A DNA stretch of 8,472 nucleotides from an uncultured Collinsella sp. (GCA_900550825.1 URTZ01000085.1:1-8472); one strand, 5' to 3'; shown: positions 1-7,393, numbered from the stretch's first letter. The notes: generated from the letters alone by a model not told the origin. Made by a program: numbers and translations.

Positions 1-91
1 CCGCCACGTCGCCGAGGCCACCGGTCTTAACAAACGGTGCGCACTCGGCCGAGGCAAACACGATCTGCATCTTTTTGCTGGTTTCTGCCAT
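1..91 (-). CDS. glgA: Glycogen synthase (ADP-glucose type), N-terminal 30 codons only
   Basis: This is the 5' end of a gene that continues past the left edge. Glycogen synthase (GT5 family) transfers glucose from ADP-glucose to the non-reducing end of alpha-1,4-glucan. The visible protein begins MAETSKKMQIVFASAE and contains KTGGLGDV at residues 22-29, the family's N-terminal ADP-glucose-binding signature; the Lys matches Lys15 of the E. coli enzyme. I chose the ATG at 89-91 because GGGAGA lies 4 bases upstream. An in-frame ATG at 101-103 would add MGDN, but it would put the GGGAGA inside the coding region and has no ribosome site of its own. It is the last glg gene seen in the operon, 90 bases after glgD. 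Family assignment is firm despite the short fragment. Confidence 0.9.
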   Translation of the reverse strand, partial: MAETSKKMQIVFASAECAPFVKTGGLGDVA

Positions 92-114
92 ATTGTCTCC
101 CATGTTGTAATTCG

Positions 115-150
115 AGAATAGCCGCCTGGCGCTAACCGGGCGGCTATTCT
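115..150 (-). promoter_or_regulatory. Strong hairpin between glgD and glgA, no U-tract
   Basis: The arms AGAATAGCCGCC (115-126) and GGCGGCTATTCT (139-150) are perfectly complementary over 12 bp. The loop can add a G-T wobble and two G-C pairs, leaving a 6-base loop. No run of T follows the stem on either strand, so it is not a canonical intrinsic terminator. It sits in the 90-base glgD-glgA gap, about 24 bases before the glgA start. It could attenuate transcription, protect or direct processing of the mRNA, or set the GlgA to GlgD ratio; these roles are inference. A TAGAAT hexamer (146-151, minus strand) overlaps the stem and resembles a -10 box, but I see no matching -35. Confidence 0.6.
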
Positions 151-181
151 ACATGTTACGAGCGATGTTGCGGTGCCAACG

Positions 182-1309
182 TTAACGCACGATGGTGGTG
201 TCGGAAGTTAACGGAGCCTTGCCCAGCACCAGAATGTTCTCGGGCGTGCCGCGAAGCTCGGTATTGGTGGGGACCACGTTGTTCTTATCCAGGATGGCAT
301 TCTCAACGCGTGCGCCGCTCTTGATGATGCAGCTCTGGTTGATGATCGAGTTCGTCACCGAGGCGCCTTCCTCAACCACAACGCCGCGCGACAGGATCGA
401 GTTGCGCACGGTGCCCTTGATGATGCAGCCGGCCGAGATGATCGAGTTGCACGCGTGGCTGCCGGTCGCATATCGCGAAGGCGGCACGTCGTGAGCCTTG
501 GTCAGGATCGGGCGCTCGGGGTCGAAGAGCTGGTCGGCCACGGTCTGGTCGAGTAGGTCCATGCTGCGGCGATACAGCGACTTCTCGCTAAACACGCCCA
601 CGACCTCGCCCTTGTACTCGTAGCTGCACACGTCGATGTTGCCAAAGTCGCCCTGGAGTGCTTCGAGCAGGTCCAGATAGTCGGCGGCCTGGTAGTGGTC
701 GATGATCTCGAGCAGCGTCTCGCGGTTGACGATGCAGCAGTCCATAGAGGCGTTGTCGCCGTACGCGACGCCGGCGCTCACACCCGTCAGGCGGCCGTTC
801 TCGTTAATCTCGAGTTTGGTCTCGTCATCGACGTTGCGCGTGGCCTTGCAGTACACCACAGTCATCTGGGCACCGGAGTTCTCGTGCGCCTCGATGATGG
901 TGTTGAGGTCCATGTTAAAGATGATGTTGGTGCCCATCATCACAACATAGGGCTTGTCCGAGCGCTGGAACAGCGTCTTGTTGGAAATGATGTCGCGCAG
1001 CAGGAAGCGCATGCCGCCCTTGGTGGTGCCATACGCGTTGCCGGGCACCATGAACAGGCCGCCCTTCTTGCGGTCCAGGCCCCAGTCCTTGCCCGAGCCC
1101 ACGTGGTCGATCAGCGAGCGGTAGTTGCCCGGCATGACGACGCCGACGGTCTTAATGCCGGCATTCATCATGTTGGACAGCGGGAAGTCGATCAGGCGGT
1201 AGCGGCCCAAAAACGGAACGGATGCGATGGGGCGGTCCTTGAGCAGCACACTGCCGTAGGTCGAAGAGTAGTTAGCGGTGATATAACCGATGGCCTTGCG
1301 ATTGATCAT
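182..1309 (-). CDS. glgD: ADP-glucose pyrophosphorylase, GlgD (non-catalytic/regulatory) subunit
   Basis: This 375-residue protein matches the size and layout of GlgD, the partner that forms a mixed complex with GlgC in Firmicutes and raises or tunes its activity. Residues 1-240 have the nucleotidyltransferase fold (GRYRLIDFPLSN at 35-46, VGSGKDWGLDR at 70-80). Residues about 285-345 form hexapeptide left-handed beta-helix turns. The catalytic residues are lost: the N-terminal glycine-rich loop reads GYITANYSSTYGS in place of GGQGSRL, the catalytic Asp of the GDH motif is Asn128 (GTNIIFNMDL), and the FTEKP lysine motif is absent. I chose the ATG at 1307-1309, not an in-frame start at 1346-1348, because AAGGGGGA lies about 9 bases upstream and conserved homology begins at MINRKAIGYI. 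The longer start would overlap the glgC coding region by 35 bases. It starts 4 bases after the glgC stop. Confidence 0.93.
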   Translation of the reverse strand: MINRKAIGYITANYSSTYGSVLLKDRPIASVPFLGRYRLIDFPLSNMMNAGIKTVGVVMPGNYRSLIDHVGSGKDWGLDRKKGGLFMVPGNAYGTTKGGMRFLLRDIISNKTLFQRSDKPYVVMMGTNIIFNMDLNTIIEAHENSGAQMTVVYCKATRNVDDETKLEINENGRLTGVSAGVAYGDNASMDCCIVNRETLLEIIDHYQAADYLDLLEALQGDFGNIDVCSYEYKGEVVGVFSEKSLYRRSMDLLDQTVADQLFDPERPILTKAHDVPPSRYATGSHACNSIISAGCIIKGTVRNSILSRGVVVEEGASVTNSIINQSCIIKSGARVENAILDKNNVVPTNTELRGTPENILVLGKAPLTSDTTIVR

Positions 1310-1326
1310 CGGATCATTCCCCCTTC
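1310..1326 (-). promoter_or_regulatory. glgD ribosome-binding site inside the end of glgC (coupling junction)
   Basis: The minus strand reads GGGAAGGGGGAATGATCCG just before the glgD ATG. The purine-rich AAGGGGGA is made from the last glgC codons (Gly-Lys-Gly-Glu), and the glgC TGA lies 4 bases before the glgD ATG. A ribosome finishing glgC would therefore stop on top of the glgD start. This fits 1:1 production of two subunits of one complex. Coupling itself is inference from the spacing. Confidence 0.7.
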
Positions 1327-2462
1327 CCGATAACGACGTCATTTCCAACGACGGCCGTATCCTTGGTGGTATCGACAGAGCCGAGCTTCACGCCCTCTTC
1401 GACCGTGGAGTTCTCGCCCAAAATAGCGCGGCAGATGTGCGCGCCGCTCTTAACGTGCGCACCCGGCAGCAGCACGGAGTCCTCGACCACGGCGCGCTCC
1501 TCGATGATGACATCGGTCGAAAGGATCGAGTGGCGAGCGGTGCCGTAGATCTTGCAGCCGTTGGAGACCAGGCAGTCGTCCAGGCGACCATCCGGGCCAA
1601 TGTAGTGCGGCGGACGCGTGGTGATGTTGGACATGATGGGGAAGTGCTTGTCGAACAGATCGAATTCGGGGTTGTTGCCCAGCAGGTCCATCGAGGTCTC
1701 GTGGAAGCTGGCGATGGTGCCGACATCCTTCCAAAAGCCGTGGAACTCGTAGCTGTACAGGCGCTTGCCCTCGCCGAGCAGCTTGGGGATGATGTCCTTG
1801 CCAAAGTCGTGGCTCGAGCGCTGGTCCAGAGCGTCCTCCTCGAGCGCCTCGATCAGCACGTCGGCCGAGAAGATGTAGATGCCCATGGACGCGAGATTCG
1901 AATCGGGCTTATCGGGCTTCTCGGTGAACTTGGTGATGCGGCCGTCCTCGGGGTCGGTGGTCAGGATGCCAAAGCGGCTGGCCTCCTCCCACGGCACGGG
2001 CATAACGCTTACCGTGAGGTCGGCGTTGTTCTCAATGTGCGTCTTGAGCATCTTGCGGTAGTCCATGCGATACAGGTGATCGCCCGAAAGAATCAGGACG
2101 TACTTGGGGTCGTTGGCCTTGATGTAGTCCAGGTTCTGCGTGATGGCGTCGGCCGTGCCCGCATACCAGGCGCCGCCGGTCTGCGTCTCGTACGGCGGCA
2201 GGATTGACACGCCGCCGTCGCGGCTGTCCAGATCCCACGCCTCGCCGGAGCCAACATAGGCATGCAGCAGGTAGGGACGATACTGCGTCAGAACGCCCAC
2301 CGTGTCGATGCCCGAGTTGGAGCAGTTGGAGAGCGAAAAGTCGATAATGCGGAACTTGCCACCAAAGCTAACCGCCGGCTTGGCGATCTTTTGGGTGAGT
2401 GCCCCCAATCGGCTGCCCTGTCCTCCTGCGAGGAGCATCGCGATGCATTCTTTCTTACTCAT
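1314..2462 (-). CDS. glgC: Glucose-1-phosphate adenylyltransferase, catalytic subunit
   Basis: The enzyme makes ADP-glucose and pyrophosphate from ATP and glucose-1-phosphate, the committed step of bacterial glycogen synthesis. The 382 residues are near the length of Firmicutes-type GlgC. The nucleotide-binding loop GGQGSRL is at 13-19, with KPAV at 28-31. WYAGTADA is at 99-106. The catalytic Asp is D128 in SGDHLYRMDY, the glucose-1-phosphate-binding Lys is K182 in FTEKP, and the second metal Asp is D247 in FWKDVGT. A left-handed beta-helix domain occupies about 290-380. All expected active-site residues are present, in contrast to the partner GlgD. The ATG at 2460-2462 has AAGGAG 6 bases upstream. 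An upstream ATG (MTEGEIDE) is out of frame and ends after a few codons. It follows glgP after a 108-base gap and is probably coupled to glgD. Confidence 0.97.
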   Translation of the reverse strand: MSKKECIAMLLAGGQGSRLGALTQKIAKPAVSFGGKFRIIDFSLSNCSNSGIDTVGVLTQYRPYLLHAYVGSGEAWDLDSRDGGVSILPPYETQTGGAWYAGTADAITQNLDYIKANDPKYVLILSGDHLYRMDYRKMLKTHIENNADLTVSVMPVPWEEASRFGILTTDPEDGRITKFTEKPDKPDSNLASMGIYIFSADVLIEALEEDALDQRSSHDFGKDIIPKLLGEGKRLYSYEFHGFWKDVGTIASFHETSMDLLGNNPEFDLFDKHFPIMSNITTRPPHYIGPDGRLDDCLVSNGCKIYGTARHSILSTDVIIEERAVVEDSVLLPGAHVKSGAHICRAILGENSTVEEGVKLGSVDTTKDTAVVGNDVVIGKGE

Positions 2463-2502
2463 CGATTTCTCCTTCTGTCATCGATGTTCCTAAACCCATT
2501 AG

Positions 2503-2552
2503 CGACGGGCGCGGCGCAACGTCATGCCCGTCGAGTAATGCCGTGCTGGCAT
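2503..2552 (-). promoter_or_regulatory. Two hairpins in the glgP-glgC gap
   Basis: Read on the minus strand, ATGCC/GGCAT (2538-2542 and 2548-2552, 5-base loop) is followed by CGACGGGC/GCCCGTCG (2503-2510 and 2526-2533, an 8 bp perfect stem with a 15-base loop). No proper T-run follows either; the sequence after the second is CTAATGGGTTTAGG. They lie within the 108 bases between the glgP stop and the glgC start, ending about 40 bases before the glgC ATG. They may be a weak or Rho-assisted termination site, or an mRNA end stabiliser separating glgP from glgC expression. The structures are seen; the role is inferred. Confidence 0.4.
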
Positions 2553-2570
2553 AGGGGAGCTCGCGCGCCT

Positions 2571-4997
2571 TTACGCGTGCCAGATCTCGTCGCGGTACTC
2601 GCGAATGGTGCGGTCGCTCGAGAACCAGCCGCTCGAGGCGGTGTTGAGCAGGGCCTTGCGGTTCCAAGTCTCCTGATCGCCATAGCTGCCCGTAAGCTTC
2701 TCCCACGCATCCACGTAGCTGCGGAAGTCGGCCATGACCAGGTCGGGGTCGTTGTTGTTCATGAGCTCGTTGTAGATGCTCTCGAAGTTGCCCGAAAGAC
2801 CCGCAAAGGTGTTGTCCTTGAGCTCGTCCATCACGCGGCCCAGGCGGTCGCGATCGTTGTTGAGCGTATCCCACGCAAAGTAGCTGTTGGATGCCCAGAG
2901 CTGCTCGACCTCGGGAGCGGTCAGGCCAAAGATGGCCTCGTTCTCACGGCCGGCCAGGTCGGCGATCTCGATGTTGGCGCCGTCGAGGGTGCCCAGCGTA
3001 ATGGCGCCGTTCATCATGAGCTTCATGTTGGACGTGCCCGAGGCCTCCTTGCCGGCCGTGGAGATCTGCTCCGAGATCTCGGCGGCGGGGTAGATGAGCT
3101 GGGCGTTGCTCACACGGAAGTTGGGGATAAAGCAGACCTTCATGACCTCGTTGACGCGCGGGTCGTTGTTGATGACCTCGGCTACGGAGTTAATGAGGCG
3201 GATGGTCTCCTTTGCAAAGGTGTAGCTCGAGGCAGCCTTGCCGCTAAAGATGAAGGTCGTCGGCGTCACGTGGAAGTTGGGATCGGCGATGCGACGGTTG
3301 TAGATGTCCATCACCTTCATGATGTTCATGAGCTGGCGCTTGTAGGCGTGGAAGCGCTTCACCTGGACATCAAAGACGGTGTTGGGGTCAATGACCAGAC
3401 CGGTCTCGGCCTTTACGTAGGCGGCCAGGCGCTCCTTGTTGGCGCGCTTGGAGGCACCCACGGCCTTAATGAACTCGCTGTCGCTCTGGAACTCCTTGAG
3501 CTTTTCCAGTTCAAAGGCGTCCTTGAGCCAGCCGTCGCCAATGGCCTCGGTGACGAGCTTGGCGTAGGTGGGGTTGGCCTCGGCAAAGAAGCGACGGTGC
3601 GAGATGCCGTTGGTCTTGTTGTTGAACTTCTCGGGCGTTAGGGCATAGAAGTCCTTGAGCACGATGTTCTTGATGATGTCGGAGTGGATCTTGGCCACGC
3701 CGTTGACGCTGTGGCTGCAGATCACGGACAGGTTGGCCATGCGAATCTCACCGTCCCACAGGATGGCGGTCTGGCGCAGACGCTCCTGCCAGCCCTCCTG
3801 CGTGGTGTCGAACGACTCGTGCCAACGACGGCTGATCTCGTCGATGATCTGGTACACACGGGGGAGGAGCTTGGAGAACGTGCCGATGGGCCACTTCTCC
3901 AGGGCCTCGGGCAGGATCGTGTGGTTGGTGTAGCTCACGACCTGCGTCACGATGTTCCAGGCGTCATCCCACTCGAGCTTCTTCTCGTCGATGAGGATGC
4001 GCATGAGCTCGGGGCCGCACATGGCAGGGTGGGTATCGTTGGTATGGATGGCCACAAACTGCGGCAGCAGCTCCCAGTTCGCGCCGTGCTCCTTCTCAAA
4101 GGTGTCGAGCAGGCTGTAGATGCCGGCCGAGACAAACAGGTACTCCTGCTTCAGGCGCAGCAGACGGCCGTGCTCGCCGGCGTCGTTGGGGTAGAGGATG
4201 GCGCTGATGGCCTCGGCCTCGGCGCGCTCGGCATCGGCCAGGGCGTAGTCGCCGCGGTTGAAGGCCTCCAGATCGAAGTGCTCCTCGACCGGCTCAGCGG
4301 CCCAGACGCGTAGCTTGTTGACGGTCTCGCCGGCATAGCCCACAACGGGGATGTCGTAGGGAACGGCCAGGATATCCTGCGTGTCCACCGTGCGGTAGAA
4401 CGTGCGGCCGTTCTCCTCAAAGCCCTCTACATGGCCACCAAACTTGATGGTCACGGCCTTGTCCTGGCGACGGACCTCCCAAGGATAGCCGTGCGTGAGC
4501 CACTCGTCGGTGGCCTCAACCTGGCTGCCGTTGACGATCTCCTGCTTAAACAGGCCGTAGCGGTAGCGCATGCCGTTGCCGTAGCCGGCAATGCCCTCGG
4601 CTGCCATGGAATCAAGGAAGCACGCGGCCAGACGGCCCAGGCCACCGTTGCCCAGCGCCGGATCGGGCTCCTGGTTCTCGATGACGGACAGGTCGAAGCC
4701 CATGTCGTCAAGCGCCTCGGCGACCATGTCGCGCACGCCAAAGTTGAGCAGGTAGTTGTCGAGCAGGCGGCCGATCAAAAACTCGATCGAGAAGTAGTAC
4801 ACGCGCTTCTTGCCCTCGGCGGTGGCGCGGGCGTCGCTCTTGGTGGCAACGGTGCGCGCCTTCTCGGCCACGAGCTTGGCCAGGGCGTTAAAGCGGTCGA
4901 GGTCGCTGGCGGCCTCGACGCTCTTGCCGCTAATGCTCATAACGGCGTCGCGATAGAGCTCGGTGAACTCCTGCTTGTCTGCGAAGATCTTATTCAT
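2571..4997 (-). CDS. glgP: Glycogen/alpha-glucan phosphorylase (GT35)
   Basis: The enzyme releases glucose-1-phosphate from the non-reducing ends of alpha-1,4-glucan using phosphate and pyridoxal phosphate. The 808-residue length is normal for the family. Key motifs are ALGNGGLGRLAACFLDS (114-130), YGNGMRYRYGLF (139-150), HTNDTHPAMCGPELMR (318-333), KTNGISHRRF (461-470), VKRFHAYKRQ (546-555), and the PLP site EASGTSNMKLMMNGAITLGT (651-670), where the Schiff-base Lys is K659. All look intact. I chose the ATG at 4995-4997, which has AAAGGA 4 bases upstream. The gene sits between branching enzyme and the ADP-glucose genes, so breakdown and synthesis share a transcript. Its product would need phosphoglucomutase and a debranching enzyme, neither of which is in the window. 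I see no phosphorylation-site or long N-terminal extension. Confidence 0.97.
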   Translation of the reverse strand: MNKIFADKQEFTELYRDAVMSISGKSVEAASDLDRFNALAKLVAEKARTVATKSDARATAEGKKRVYYFSIEFLIGRLLDNYLLNFGVRDMVAEALDDMGFDLSVIENQEPDPALGNGGLGRLAACFLDSMAAEGIAGYGNGMRYRYGLFKQEIVNGSQVEATDEWLTHGYPWEVRRQDKAVTIKFGGHVEGFEENGRTFYRTVDTQDILAVPYDIPVVGYAGETVNKLRVWAAEPVEEHFDLEAFNRGDYALADAERAEAEAISAILYPNDAGEHGRLLRLKQEYLFVSAGIYSLLDTFEKEHGANWELLPQFVAIHTNDTHPAMCGPELMRILIDEKKLEWDDAWNIVTQVVSYTNHTILPEALEKWPIGTFSKLLPRVYQIIDEISRRWHESFDTTQEGWQERLRQTAILWDGEIRMANLSVICSHSVNGVAKIHSDIIKNIVLKDFYALTPEKFNNKTNGISHRRFFAEANPTYAKLVTEAIGDGWLKDAFELEKLKEFQSDSEFIKAVGASKRANKERLAAYVKAETGLVIDPNTVFDVQVKRFHAYKRQLMNIMKVMDIYNRRIADPNFHVTPTTFIFSGKAASSYTFAKETIRLINSVAEVINNDPRVNEVMKVCFIPNFRVSNAQLIYPAAEISEQISTAGKEASGTSNMKLMMNGAITLGTLDGANIEIADLAGRENEAIFGLTAPEVEQLWASNSYFAWDTLNNDRDRLGRVMDELKDNTFAGLSGNFESIYNELMNNNDPDLVMADFRSYVDAWEKLTGSYGDQETWNRKALLNTASSGWFSSDRTIREYRDEIWHA

Positions 4998-5033
4998 ACG
5001 TTCCTTTCCCCCGGGGATATCTCTCCCGGAACG

Positions 5034-5046
5034 GTTATGACTTATA
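5034..5046 (-). promoter_or_regulatory. Possible internal promoter -10 box for glgP
   Basis: In the 95-base glgB-glgP gap the minus strand contains TATAAG (5041-5046), 5 of 6 matches to the -10 consensus, within GTAGGATATAAGTCA. A start near 5034 would give a leader of about 37 bases to the glgP ATG. I see no good -35 at 16-18 bases upstream, so this is a weak call. Nearby, the short stem CCGGG/CCCGG just upstream of the glgP ribosome site could partly fold over the leader. Confidence 0.3.
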
Positions 5047-5092
5047 TCCTACGCCCCTATGGGACGGGTAATTGCACCGGTAACGCCAATGT

Positions 5093-7393
5093 TTACGCGT
5101 TTTTGGTCGAAGCCTTAACAGAAGCTGTCTTGGCCTTGGTAGCGGGCTTTTTGGCGGCTGGCTTTTTAGCTCTGGCGGCCTTGGCGCTCGCCTTGGTAGC
5201 CGGCTTTGCGGCAGCCTTGGTTGCCTTGGGCTTGCTCGCCGTGGCGGCCTTGGCCTTAGCCGGAGCCTTCTTGGCAGCGGCCGCGGGCTTGGGCTTTACC
5301 GTCGACGTGCGCTTTTTGGGCGCAGCCTTGGGCTCCTCGATCACCGGCGGCTTATAGCTGCTGGGACCGCGGCGCTTAAGCACCACGCCTGCCAGACCGG
5401 GCACCTTAATCTCAATGGAGTCCATCTGCCCGTTCCAGGGGTAGGGCTCGCTCGAGCATGTGTAGGGCTCATCGCCGGCGTATCCGCTGCCGCCAAACTC
5501 GGGACGGTCGGAATCGAAGATGACCTCCCAGTCGCCCTCGCGCGGCACGCCCACACGGAAGCTCTCGTAGCTCGCCGGGTCAAAGTTGATCAGGATCACC
5601 AGGTCGTCGTCGACGTCCTCGCCCTGGCGCACAAAGCTCACGATGGACTGCTTGGAGTTGTCCGCGTCGATCCAGGTAAAGCCGTCGTCGGTGTAGCCGC
5701 GCTCGTACAGGGCGGGCTCGGCGGTGTACAGGTGGTTGAGCGCCTTAATGAACGCCTGATGATGCTTGTGAGTCTCGTACTCCTCGGTCAGGAACCACTG
5801 GATGGACTCGTAGTAGCGCCACTCAATAAACTGGCCGATCTCGTTGCCCATAAAGTTGAGCTTGGCACCGGGATGCGTCATCTGGTAGAAGGCCAGCGTG
5901 CGCAGGCCGGCAAACTGGCGCCACCAGTCGCCCGGCATGCGGCCGATCAGCGAGCACTTGCCGTGTACGACCTCGTCGTGGCTCAGCGGGCAGATAAAGT
6001 TCTCGGTAAAGGCGTACATGATGGAGAACGTGAGCAGGCCGTGGTTGCCGGGGCGCCACGGAAAATCGGTCTGCATGTAGTGCAGGGTGTCGTTCATCCA
6101 GCCCATGTCCCACTTGTAGTGGAAGCCCAGGCCGCCGTCCTGCGGCGGATAGGTCACGAGCGGCCACGCGGTGGACTCCTCGGCCATCATCATCACGTCG
6201 GGGTAGTGCGCCTCCACGGCGCAGTTGACCTGGCGGATAAACGCGCTGGCGTCCAGGTCCTCCTCGGTACCGTACTTGTTGAACTTCTTTTGGCCCGGAT
6301 CGTCGATGCCAAAGTTGAGGTACAGCATGCTGGACACGCCGTCCATGCGAATGCCGTCCACGTGGAAGTTCTCGAGCCAGTACAGCACGTTGGAGACCAG
6401 GAAGGAGCGGACCTCGCCGCGGGCGAAGTCAAACTTATGCGTGCCCCAGTTGGGGTGAATCTCGTGCTCAAACAGCATGTGGCCGTTAAAAGTGGCAAGG
6501 CCGTGGGAGTCGGCGCAAAAACCGCCGGGCACCCAGTCCATGATCACGCCAATGCCCGCCTCGTGGCATGTATCGATAAAGTGCATGAGCTGCTGCGGGT
6601 TGCCGTAGCGCGACGTAGCGGCATAGTAACCGGTCGTCTGGTAGCCCCAGGAGCCATCGAAGGGATGCTCCATGAGCGGCATGACCTCGATATGCGTATA
6701 GCCCATGTCGCGCACGTAGTCCACGAGCTCCACCGACAGGTCGTCGTAGGTGTAGAACTCGCCGCGCTGCGCGGGGAAGGGATCCATGGGGCCGGGGTAG
6801 TTGCCGTACTCGTCCGGCTCGCCCTGCGGCGCGTCGCCGTGGCGCTTCCATGAGCCAATATGCACCTCGTAGATGTTAAGGGGCTGCGACATGTGGTTAT
6901 GGCCGGCGCGGCGCTTGAGCCACGTGGCGTCGTTCCACTGGTAGCCATCGAGGGTCCACAGCACGCTGGCGGTACCCGGAGGGCACTCGGCCTTAAAGGC
7001 ATACGGATCGGCCTTGTAGAGCTTTTCGCCCTCGTTGGTCTCGATCAGGTACTTATAGAGCTGGCCCTGCTCGGCGCCAGGAATAAAGCCTTCCCAGATA
7101 GCGCTCGTATGCACGGGCACCAGCGGGTTGGCTTCTTCATCCCAGTCGTTAAATTCACCAATGACATGGACGCTCTTTACGTCGGGCGCCCAAACGCAAA
7201 AACGCCAGCCGCGCGTACGGTTCTGCGTATCGGGGTGCGCGCCCATCTTTTCCCAGCTGCGCTCCCACATGCCAATGCCAAACAGATAGACATCGTCCTT
7301 AGAGAGCTCCGGTGCGTGCGGAGCCGGCTTGCGGGTTGCGGGCTTTTTGATTACTGGCTTTAGCTTTGTATCGCTCACGTTTGATCCCATCAT
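5093..7393 (-). CDS. glgB: 1,4-alpha-glucan branching enzyme (GH13_9) with Lys/Ala-rich C-terminal tail
   Basis: The enzyme cuts alpha-1,4 chains and reattaches them by alpha-1,6 bonds. After a basic, Pro/Lys-rich N-terminus (about 1-31) come a CBM48-like domain (about 55-150, with WRFCVWAP and VIGEFNDW), the GH13 barrel (about 170-560) and a C-terminal beta domain (to about 678). By homology the nucleophile is D351 (GIRMDGVSSMLY), the acid/base Glu is in MAEEST (E405/E406), and the third Asp is D473 (LSHDEVVHGK). R349, H472 and Y257 are also kept. Region I reads DWVPGGF, so the usual His is Gly291. Residues 681-766 are a disordered Lys/Ala tail. The start is uncertain: ATG at 7393 or 7390, or GTG at 7378 (VSDTKLKP), which alone has a nearby ribosome-site-like GGGATC. 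It is the first gene of the operon and is divergent from the HAD gene. Confidence 0.95.
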   Translation of the reverse strand: MMGSNVSDTKLKPVIKKPATRKPAPHAPELSKDDVYLFGIGMWERSWEKMGAHPDTQNRTRGWRFCVWAPDVKSVHVIGEFNDWDEEANPLVPVHTSAIWEGFIPGAEQGQLYKYLIETNEGEKLYKADPYAFKAECPPGTASVLWTLDGYQWNDATWLKRRAGHNHMSQPLNIYEVHIGSWKRHGDAPQGEPDEYGNYPGPMDPFPAQRGEFYTYDDLSVELVDYVRDMGYTHIEVMPLMEHPFDGSWGYQTTGYYAATSRYGNPQQLMHFIDTCHEAGIGVIMDWVPGGFCADSHGLATFNGHMLFEHEIHPNWGTHKFDFARGEVRSFLVSNVLYWLENFHVDGIRMDGVSSMLYLNFGIDDPGQKKFNKYGTEEDLDASAFIRQVNCAVEAHYPDVMMMAEESTAWPLVTYPPQDGGLGFHYKWDMGWMNDTLHYMQTDFPWRPGNHGLLTFSIMYAFTENFICPLSHDEVVHGKCSLIGRMPGDWWRQFAGLRTLAFYQMTHPGAKLNFMGNEIGQFIEWRYYESIQWFLTEEYETHKHHQAFIKALNHLYTAEPALYERGYTDDGFTWIDADNSKQSIVSFVRQGEDVDDDLVILINFDPASYESFRVGVPREGDWEVIFDSDRPEFGGSGYAGDEPYTCSSEPYPWNGQMDSIEIKVPGLAGVVLKRRGPSSYKPPVIEEPKAAPKKRTSTVKPKPAAAAKKAPAKAKAATASKPKATKAAAKPATKASAKAARAKKPAAKKPATKAKTASVKASTKNA
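5096..5353 (-). repeat. Low-complexity Lys/Ala/Pro tail-coding segment of glgB
   Basis: This is the DNA encoding GlgB residues 681-766. I count 24 Lys, 2 Arg and 29 Ala in 86 residues, with only two acidic residues, both at its start. Units such as KKPA, AKAK, KPKA and ATKA recur in the style of bacterial histone-H1-like and PAKKA-type tails. On the plus strand it appears as imperfect repeats of GCCTTGGTAGC and GGCTTTTTGGC. The reading frame stays open throughout and ends in a TAA, so the tail is part of the protein and not a frameshifted read-through. Confidence 0.85.
7379..7390 (-). promoter_or_regulatory. Weak ribosome-binding site favouring a GTG start for glgB
   Basis: The minus strand reads GATGGGATCAAAC followed by GTG at 7376-7378. 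GATGGGATC agrees at 7 of 9 positions with the extended Shine-Dalgarno form GAGGTGATC, and GGGA is 6 bases from the GTG. The two upstream ATGs (7391-7393, 7388-7390) have no purine-rich site within 15 bases; the nearest AAGG is about 17 bases away. The alternative start would shorten GlgB by five residues. Confidence 0.4.

Noticed and set aside
1307..1348. Upstream start for glgD adding 13 residues
   Set aside because: It would overlap glgC by 35 bases, lacks a close ribosome site, and the added residues precede the point where family similarity begins.
1290..2207. Plus-strand open frame of 305 codons opposite glgC
   Set aside because: It is a shadow of glgC, with the same low-information composition and no ribosome site.
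2262..3641. Long plus-strand open frame of 459 codons opposite glgP and glgC
   Set aside because: It is antisense to two proteins with clear family motifs, starts inside glgC, and its translation is a Val/Gly/Leu/Asp-rich composition typical of the reverse reading of GC-rich codons. It has no recognisable domain.
4431..5357. Plus-strand frame of 308 codons with an Ala/Leu/Val-rich, membrane-like end
   Set aside because: The hydrophobic end is only the reverse reading of the Lys/Ala tail of glgB. It crosses the glgB-glgP gap and has no independent support.
5732..6853. Plus-strand frame of 373 codons opposite glgB
   Set aside because: It is antisense to the GH13 barrel, whose catalytic motifs are intact on the minus strand.
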